Shown here one piece after another: positions 59,473 through 64,000 of a stretch of DNA of 64,000 nt (within the stretch, counting starts at the first letter, position 1; every line of letters begins with the position of its first letter). The DNA comes from Paraburkholderia edwinii. GTDB taxonomy: Bacteria > Pseudomonadota > Gammaproteobacteria > Burkholderiales > Burkholderiaceae. A program made the position numbers and the translations under genes. Under the pieces are notes generated by a model, which worked only from the letters and a program-made list of their open reading frames with translations, did not search any database and was not told the DNA's origin. The stretch is taken from contig NZ_CP080096.1 in the NCBI RefSeq assembly GCF_019428685.1, positions 1,178,001-1,242,000 of the forward strand. The letters run 5' to 3'.

Positions 59473-59805
59473 ATTGGGCTGTTGTACCTGCTGGCAATCG
59501 GTCGCATACCACTGATCGACCTTTTTCTGGGCTGCCTGCAGATCGGCCGGATAGTACGGATCGAAGCCCCATGACGGGTTGTAGCCCGCTGCTTCGAGGG
59601 CGGCCAGCTGGCTCAGGTTGCGCTCGCGTGTGAGCGGCTCCTTGTTTCTGAGCGCGGTCAGGTCGCTACATTGCGTGGGAGTCAGATGCGTGCGCGCGCT
59701 TTGTTGCGCGCCGCTGCCGGCAGCGCAGCCCGCGAGCGCGGATACCAACACCGATGCCAACACAGACACATTCAGCATCGGCCGGAATTTCAGCGAGTGG
59801 TTCAT
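59470..59805 (-). CDS. DUF4148 lipoprotein
   Basis: A 111-residue protein with a lipoprotein signal peptide (MNHSLKFRPMLNVSVLASVLVSALAGC, lipobox ALAGC at about residues 23-27). The mature part has the DUF4148 pattern: LTREQVxxEL-like helix, here LTRERNLSQLAALEAAGYNPS, then DPYYPADLQAAQKKVDQW. DUF4148 proteins are small periplasmic proteins abundant in Burkholderiaceae, of unknown function. ATG 59805 follows GGGAGACG. Convergent with the AraC-type gene. Confidence 0.85.
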   Translation of the reverse strand: MNHSLKFRPMLNVSVLASVLVSALAGCAAGSGAQQSARTHLTPTQCSDLTALRNKEPLTRERNLSQLAALEAAGYNPSWGFDPYYPADLQAAQKKVDQWYATDCQQVQQPN

Positions 59806-60046
59806 GTCACGTCTCCCTTCAATGAGATAACGCTCATCACGCATGGTTTGTTCCCAACATTCCAGCGCGAACCTCCCTGACTGTTCGCATACAGCTATTG
59901 CCGCAAGCGCGAATCGAAGACACTGCCGACGAAAATCCCGTGCGCGCGCTTGACGTGTATTTAGATGGCATATATCTTCTAAAACCGCTTGCAAGGGCGT
60001 GCATTGCCGGTATGCTTGCGCCGCGATTACTTTCCGAACTCTCGCC

Positions 60047-60445
60047 ATGCCGCTGCCCACTTCACTCGGCTTCGCCGGTGCCCTTTCACTGGTTAATCTC
60101 TGGCTCGCCTATCGTTGTGTGCGCATTCGTCTGAACGGTCCGGGGGGAGTGGGGGACCTCGGTATTCCGTCGTTGCTGGCTCGCATGCGCGCCCATGCCA
60201 ACTTCGTTGAATATACGCCGTTTGTGCTGATTCTGATGGCGCTGCTTGAATATGCAGGCGGGTCGCGCGCATGGCTTCAAGGACTCGGCGCGGTCTATCT
60301 CGTGGGGCGTATCGTGCACGCGTTCGGCATCGAGCGGCCGAAGTTCACGATGCAGCTTATCGGCGCCCTGGTCACGTGGGCGGTGCTGCTTGCGCTGGCT
60401 GTCTGGGCGCTCTGGCTCGCTGTTCATTTTTCGACGGCTGCCTAG
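60047..60445 (+). CDS. MAPEG-family membrane protein
   Basis: A 132-residue protein with four predicted helices and the MAPEG signature ARMRAHANFVEYTPFVLILMALLEYAG (residues ~46-72), followed by LVGRIVHAFGIERPKF. MAPEG members include microsomal glutathione S-transferases; bacterial homologues are mostly uncharacterised. ATG 60047 gives the usual length; an upstream ATG at 59999 would add 16 residues before the first helix. It is monocistronic and convergent with the TetR gene. Confidence 0.87.
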   Translation: MPLPTSLGFAGALSLVNLWLAYRCVRIRLNGPGGVGDLGIPSLLARMRAHANFVEYTPFVLILMALLEYAGGSRAWLQGLGAVYLVGRIVHAFGIERPKFTMQLIGALVTWAVLLALAVWALWLAVHFSTAA

Positions 60446-60497
60446 TTGTTGCGCGACGCATGTTGCGCGATGCACTCACGTACTCACCACTCACGCA

Positions 60498-61121
60498 CTA
60501 CTGCAGATATCGGACGATCAGCCTGGTCGCCTCGTCGACGAGCACTTCGAATGCTTCATCGGTAAGCTGTTCGGAATGGTGCAGGACGGCACTATGTGTG
60601 AGCGCTTCGATCGACGTGACGCAAACGAACGCGGCGAGTTCAAGGTCGACCTGACGAAACTCGTCGCGATGCGCGTCGAGATAAGCCCTGAACAGCGCAT
60701 ACGTCTCGCTGCTTAGCATTTCCATGCTCTCGGATTTACCGGTGCGCGGCATCTGCTCGGAGAGCACGCGATGTAAGGTCGGATCGATTCGATGGGCCTC
60801 GATGGCGGCGGCGATCAGCTTGCGCACCGCCTGCTCCATCGGCAGCGCCGCGACGTCGGTCAACGCACGGCGAACGACTTGCGTCAGTTCATTGCCATGA
60901 CGTTCCACCACCGCCGCGACGAGTGCTTCCTTGCCCGGAAAATATTGGTAGAGCGAACCAACACTGACGCCCGCCTTTCCGGCAATCCGGTTAGTACTCG
61001 CTTTATCGAAGCCGTCCGTGACCAGAATGCGAGCAGTCGCTTCGATCAGCGCGTCGACGGTTGCGCGCGACCGCTGCTGAGTGGCGTGTTTCCTTGGTTT
61101 GGTGGGCGGTTTCCGCGCCAT
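60498..61121 (-). CDS. TetR-family transcriptional regulator
   Basis: A 207-residue repressor. The HTH (RATVDALIEATARILVTDGFDKASTNRIAGKAGVSVGSLYQYFPGKEALVAAVVERH, ~18-74) is followed by an all-helical ligand domain. ATG 61121 has GGAG about nine bases upstream; longer in-frame starts run into the divergent gene's promoter. A perfect inverted repeat lies 28 bp upstream, placed to control both this gene and the divergent DinB gene. Ligand unknown. Confidence 0.87.
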   Translation of the reverse strand: MARKPPTKPRKHATQQRSRATVDALIEATARILVTDGFDKASTNRIAGKAGVSVGSLYQYFPGKEALVAAVVERHGNELTQVVRRALTDVAALPMEQAVRKLIAAAIEAHRIDPTLHRVLSEQMPRTGKSESMEMLSSETYALFRAYLDAHRDEFRQVDLELAAFVCVTSIEALTHSAVLHHSEQLTDEAFEVLVDEATRLIVRYLQ

Positions 61122-61148
61122 TTTTCGCGCTCCAAATGCGAGTAGGCA

Positions 61149-61170
61149 AATACGAGCTAGTACTCGTATT
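61149..61170. promoter_or_regulatory. Inverted repeat, candidate TetR operator
   Basis: AATACGAG (61149-61156) and CTCGTATT (61163-61170) form a perfect inverted repeat with a 6-bp spacer. It lies between the divergent TetR and DinB genes, 28 bp from the TetR start codon, so the TetR protein probably binds it and represses both. Confidence 0.65.
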
Positions 61171-61254
61171 ATGCATCTGGCCAATCGCCTGGCAACCCGA
61201 AAATCCGATTCCAGTCGAACCGTTCGTTGTGAGCGGTATAACAGGAGTGGCGTC

Positions 61255-61740
61255 ATGACATGTCAGCCTTACTCGCAGCTGATTGCGATCAAATGCTGGG
61301 CCGACCGCGGCCTTTGCGATGTGCTAAGCGAGCAATTCGACCGGCTAGGCAAAGACGACGCTATCCTGATGCTTCGCATACTCGACCACATTCATGTGGT
61401 CGATCGGATTTTTCAGCACCATCTGCAGGGGCTGCCGCACGGCTTTCAGGCGCCGCGCTCGGACACGCTGCCGGAACTCGAGCCGCTTGCAAGAAGTATG
61501 AAAGAGGTCGACGAGTGGTACGCGTCTTATGTCGATAGTCTCGCGCGCGAAGACTTCGAGCAGCCTGTCGATTTCCTGTTTACGAGCGGAAAGCCGGCGC
61601 ACATGCGGCGCGGCGAAATCGTTCTGCATGTGTGCCTGCATGGAGCCTATCACCGCGGCAATGCGGGCGCGGTGCTCCAATTGAAAGGCATTACGCCGAG
61701 CCGGGATGCGATTACGGACTTTCTTGAAGAAGCGGCGTGA
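61255..61740 (+). CDS. DinB-family metal-dependent protein
   Basis: A 161-residue DinB/YfiT-fold four-helix bundle. The three expected metal histidines are visible: His in LDHIHVVDRIFQHHL (~41-55) and the pair in VCLHGAYHRGNAG (~129-141). Family members act as thiol-dependent transferases or stress-linked metal proteins; the true function here is unknown. ATG 61255 follows CAGGAG. Divergent from the TetR gene, with which it shares an inverted repeat, so it is likely its target. Confidence 0.85.
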   Translation: MTCQPYSQLIAIKCWADRGLCDVLSEQFDRLGKDDAILMLRILDHIHVVDRIFQHHLQGLPHGFQAPRSDTLPELEPLARSMKEVDEWYASYVDSLAREDFEQPVDFLFTSGKPAHMRRGEIVLHVCLHGAYHRGNAGAVLQLKGITPSRDAITDFLEEAA

Positions 61741-61742
61741 TG

Positions 61743-62501
61743 CTATTTGCGCGGCCTTGCTTTAGCGGCGCTTGGGCTGACGGTGGCTTTACGCGCTTTG
61801 TCCCGCTCGATGCTCCATTGCTCGAGCAGCGTGCGCGTCTGATCGCGTATCGTCGCCTTCAGCAGTTGAGCCTTTTCGGCGTCGATGCTTTTCCAGCGCA
61901 ACGACGCAAGCGTCGAGCGATGCGCAACGTGGAAAATCACCATTTGCCCATTCAGGCTGAAGCTGCGGATCGCGGTGACCGGATCGTCGGCGGCGAGCCC
62001 GGAAATTCGCGCGATCAGTGCCGCGCACGCCTGGTTTAGCGGGTCGCGGATTTTACAAACGAGGATTTCCGACGCGCTTTCAGGTTCGTATCCGGCCTGC
62101 TCGCGCGCGAAGAACATGCGCCGGCCGGGCTTGCTGGTTTTGGCAAAGGCGGCGTCGGCGATCGCTTCCTGAATGCGCAGGAACGCATCGATCAAGGTAG
62201 CCGTGTCGGCGTTCTCGCGCAGCACGTTCTGCGCATGTTCGACGGCCGGTCCAAATGTTTTCCACGCTTCGTCGGCCAGCGCTTCGACGCATGCGCGATA
62301 GACGCCTTCCTTGTTCTCGAAGTAGTACTGCAGCGCCGGTGCGTTGACGCCGGCGCGTGCCGCGATATCGCGTGTCGAGGCGCCGTCGAAGCCGTATTCG
62401 CCAAACAGTTCGACCGCTGCATCGATGATCCGGTGGCGCGTTTCATCGCCGCGCGCATAGCCGCCATCGGGCGACCGGCGCAGCTTCTTTGCGGGGTTCA
62501 T
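61743..62501 (-). CDS. TetR-family regulator of the adjacent efflux operon
   Basis: A 252-residue TetR/CerR-type repressor. The HTH (RHRIIDAAVELFGEYGFDGASTRDIAARAGVNAPALQYYFENKEGVYRACVEAL, ~20-73) is followed by a C-terminal domain of the DUF1956/CecR type (FAREQAGYEPESASEI). The C-terminal tail is Lys/Arg-rich. ATG 62501 has GGAG nine bases upstream. Divergent from emrA, 94 bp apart; an 18-bp near-palindrome overlapping the emrA -10 box is its probable operator. Probable drug- or phenolic-responsive repressor (inference). Confidence 0.87.
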   Translation of the reverse strand: MNPAKKLRRSPDGGYARGDETRHRIIDAAVELFGEYGFDGASTRDIAARAGVNAPALQYYFENKEGVYRACVEALADEAWKTFGPAVEHAQNVLRENADTATLIDAFLRIQEAIADAAFAKTSKPGRRMFFAREQAGYEPESASEILVCKIRDPLNQACAALIARISGLAADDPVTAIRSFSLNGQMVIFHVAHRSTLASLRWKSIDAEKAQLLKATIRDQTRTLLEQWSIERDKARKATVSPSAAKARPRK

Positions 62502-62536
62502 GCATTTTTCTCCGTTGCTCCCGAGAAATATAACAC

Positions 62537-62572
62537 TTGACACAATTTTATCGGCTGGAATAATTATGCCAG
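62537..62572 (+). promoter_or_regulatory. emrA promoter with near-palindromic operator
   Basis: TTGACA (62537-62542) and AATAAT (62559-62564), 16 bp apart, give a good sigma-70-type promoter. CTGGAATAATTATGCCAG (62555-62572) is an 18-bp palindrome with one mismatched pair and overlaps the -10 box; a repressor bound there would block transcription. Confidence 0.6.
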
Positions 62573-62595
62573 TTGGAAAAAATTGGACCAAAATA

Positions 62596-63747
62596 ATGTC
62601 AACAACCGCAGGCTCTCCTAACCGCCCTGTTCCGGCTGAACCCGCTAAAGGCTCTTCTGCCGCAGGCGCAAGGCGTCCCAGCCGGCGCATGGTGCTGATC
62701 GTGCTGGGTGCCGCCGCGCTGATCGTCGGCGCGCTCTGGCTCGTGCGCTGGTGGACCGTGGGCCGCTTCATCGAAAGCACCGACGACGCGTATTTGCAGG
62801 CCGACAGTGTGACGGTCGCGCCGAAAGTGGCGGGTTATGTCACGAAGGTATTCGTCGGCGATAACCAGGTCGTCAAGCCCGGCGATCCGCTGGTGCAGCT
62901 CGACGCGCGCCAGTATCAGGTCGCGCTGGACCAGGCGCTCGCCACGATCGATGCACGCAAGGCCGACATCGCACGCGCGCAGGCCGACATCAAGCAGCAG
63001 CAAGCCAACATCGCGCAGGCGCTCGCGCAGCAGCAGGTCTCGCGCGTGAGCGCGCGGCATGCGAGCGATGAGGTGCGTCGTTACGCGCCGCTTATCGCCA
63101 CGGGCGCCGAAACCAGCGAACGGCTGTCGGAGCTGACGAGCAGCCGCGATCAGGCCAACGCCACGCTCGCCGCGAATGCGGCGGCCGTCGATGCGGCGCG
63201 CTCGCAGGTCGCATCGCTCACCGCGCAGCTTGCGCAGGCCAAGGCGCAACTCGAAGCGGCGCAAGCCAGCGCGGCGCAATCGCAGCTCGACCTCGACAAC
63301 ACGACGGTGCGCAGCGCGCTAGGCGGCAAGATCGGAGATCGCACCGTGCGCGTGGGCCAATACATGCAGCCGGGCACGCGGATGCTGACAGTCGTGCCCG
63401 TGCAGAACACCTATCTCGTGGCCAATTTCAAGGAAACGCAGGTGGGCCGCATGCGTATCGGCCAGCCGGTGGACATGCATGTCGATGCCTTGCCTGGCCA
63501 CGATCTGCATGGTGTGGTCGACAGCTTTTCTCCGGGCACGGGCTCGCAATTCGCCTTGCTGCCGCCCGAGAACGCGACCGGCAACTTCACGAAGATCGTG
63601 CAACGCGTGCCGGTGCGGATTCGTATCGAGACGGGCCCGGAAACGCGTAGCGTGCTGTTGCCGGGGCTCTCGGTGACGGTCGACGTCGACACGCGTTCCG
63701 CGCGCGATCGCGATGCGCGCATCGATGCAGAGAACCAACGTGGCTAA
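62596..63747 (+). CDS. emrA: HlyD/EmrA-family membrane fusion protein
   Basis: A 383-residue periplasmic adaptor. Residues ~30-55 form one membrane anchor (MVLIVLGAAALIVGALWLV). A lipoyl-like half (VTVAPKVAGYVTKVFVGDNQVVKPGDPLVQLDARQY, ~75-110), a long coiled-coil hairpin rich in Ala/Gln (~115-235) and the second lipoyl half with FKETQVGRMRIGQPVDMHVDALPG (~275-300) follow. It links the inner-membrane pump to an outer-membrane channel. ATG 62596 lies ~25 bases past the predicted transcription start. The gene overlaps the next one. Confidence 0.9.
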   Translation: MSTTAGSPNRPVPAEPAKGSSAAGARRPSRRMVLIVLGAAALIVGALWLVRWWTVGRFIESTDDAYLQADSVTVAPKVAGYVTKVFVGDNQVVKPGDPLVQLDARQYQVALDQALATIDARKADIARAQADIKQQQANIAQALAQQQVSRVSARHASDEVRRYAPLIATGAETSERLSELTSSRDQANATLAANAAAVDAARSQVASLTAQLAQAKAQLEAAQASAAQSQLDLDNTTVRSALGGKIGDRTVRVGQYMQPGTRMLTVVPVQNTYLVANFKETQVGRMRIGQPVDMHVDALPGHDLHGVVDSFSPGTGSQFALLPPENATGNFTKIVQRVPVRIRIETGPETRSVLLPGLSVTVDVDTRSARDRDARIDAENQRG

Positions 63748-64000
63748 TTCATCCGCGCCGGCGCCCGGCGCCGCTTCTCATGCATCGCATGCTCCGCACT
63801 CCGAACCGCGTGCCAGCGCGAGCGACTGGATCGCCGTCGCCGCAGGCGCACTCGGCGCGTTGATGGCGACGCTCGATATTTCCATCACGAACTCCGCGCT
63901 GCCGCAAATTCAAGGCGAAATCGGCGCGACTGGAACTGAGGGCACGTGGATCTCGACCGGCTACCTGATGTCGGAAATCGTGATGATTCCGCTCGCCGCG
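63725..64000 (+). CDS. emrB: EmrB/QacA-type MFS drug exporter (3'-truncated)
   Basis: Only about 92 N-terminal residues are in the window. After a Ser/Ala/His-rich leader, WIAVAAGALGALMATLDISITNSALPQIQGEIGATGTEGTWISTGYLMSEIVMIPLA shows helix 1 with the DHA2-specific LDISITNSALP (motif D1) and the start of helix 2. It is the 14-helix pump partner of the EmrA protein. The start may be ATG 63725 or GTG 63740, both within the last codons of emrA; neither has a strong ribosome binding site, so coupling is likely. The gene continues past 64000. Confidence 0.87.
   Translation, partial: MQRTNVANSSAPAPGAASHASHAPHSEPRASASDWIAVAAGALGALMATLDISITNSALPQIQGEIGATGTEGTWISTGYLMSEIVMIPLAA

Overview
The window looks like chromosomal DNA from a high-GC beta-proteobacterium of the Burkholderia/Paraburkholderia group. 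This is inferred from about 63-65% GC judged by eye, codon use, the many LysR/AraC/TetR regulators, DUF4148 and Gly/Tyr-rich secreted proteins typical of that group, an AmiE close to the pseudomonad enzyme, and a SiaABCD-type module. Two genes run off the ends: a glycosyltransferase at the left and an EmrB-type pump at the right. I saw no rRNA, tRNA, insertion sequence, phage or CRISPR array.

Layout. 1-11.9 kb: glycosyltransferase tail, a 13-bp tandem repeat, a three-subunit molybdenum aldehyde oxidoreductase (paoABC-like), several alpha/beta hydrolases, an SMP-30 lactonase, a BON-domain protein, and a sulfite-oxidase-fold molybdoenzyme with its cytochrome b561. 12.1-17.6 kb: an NAD(P)+ semialdehyde dehydrogenase, a P-loop kinase, a divergent SDR/LysR pair and a DUF4239 membrane protein. 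17.7-26.8 kb: a pentose/polyol catabolic cluster with a sugar ABC transporter (binding protein, ATPase, permease), ribulokinase, ribulose-5-P 4-epimerase, a DeoR repressor, a HAD phosphatase and a ribokinase, preceded by a cluster of ATGTTYGA half-sites. 26.9-41 kb: a PhoD phosphatase with a possible Pho box, a GH31 lipoprotein, a methyltransferase, an MFS pump, a GlxA-type regulator, an autotransporter, a diguanylate cyclase, and a lower-GC gene whose product carries the CAE...PCxxC signature of the deaminase superfamily.

41-53.5 kb: a complete short-chain amide utilisation locus. A transporter-fused hybrid histidine kinase and its LuxR-type response regulator are divergent from a five-gene Urt/Fmd-type ABC transporter, formamidase (fmdA), FmdB and aliphatic amidase (amiE). 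A perfect 24-bp palindrome and a leader hairpin lie in the divergent promoter region. Amides would be imported by the transporter, hydrolysed to ammonium plus carboxylate, and sensed by the kinase.

53.7-64 kb: a SiaABCD-like phospho-switch and c-di-GMP module whose phosphatase has CBS domains, an acyl-CoA ligase with an AraC regulator, a DUF4148 lipoprotein, a MAPEG protein, a divergent TetR/DinB pair around a perfect operator-like inverted repeat, and a divergent TetR/EmrAB efflux locus with an 18-bp near-palindrome over the -10 box. The most unusual items are the orphan deaminase-like protein (39.65-40.58 kb), the permease/cysteine-cluster/kinase fusion with its palindromic site, and the recurrent 11-18 bp tandem repeats found near gene ends.
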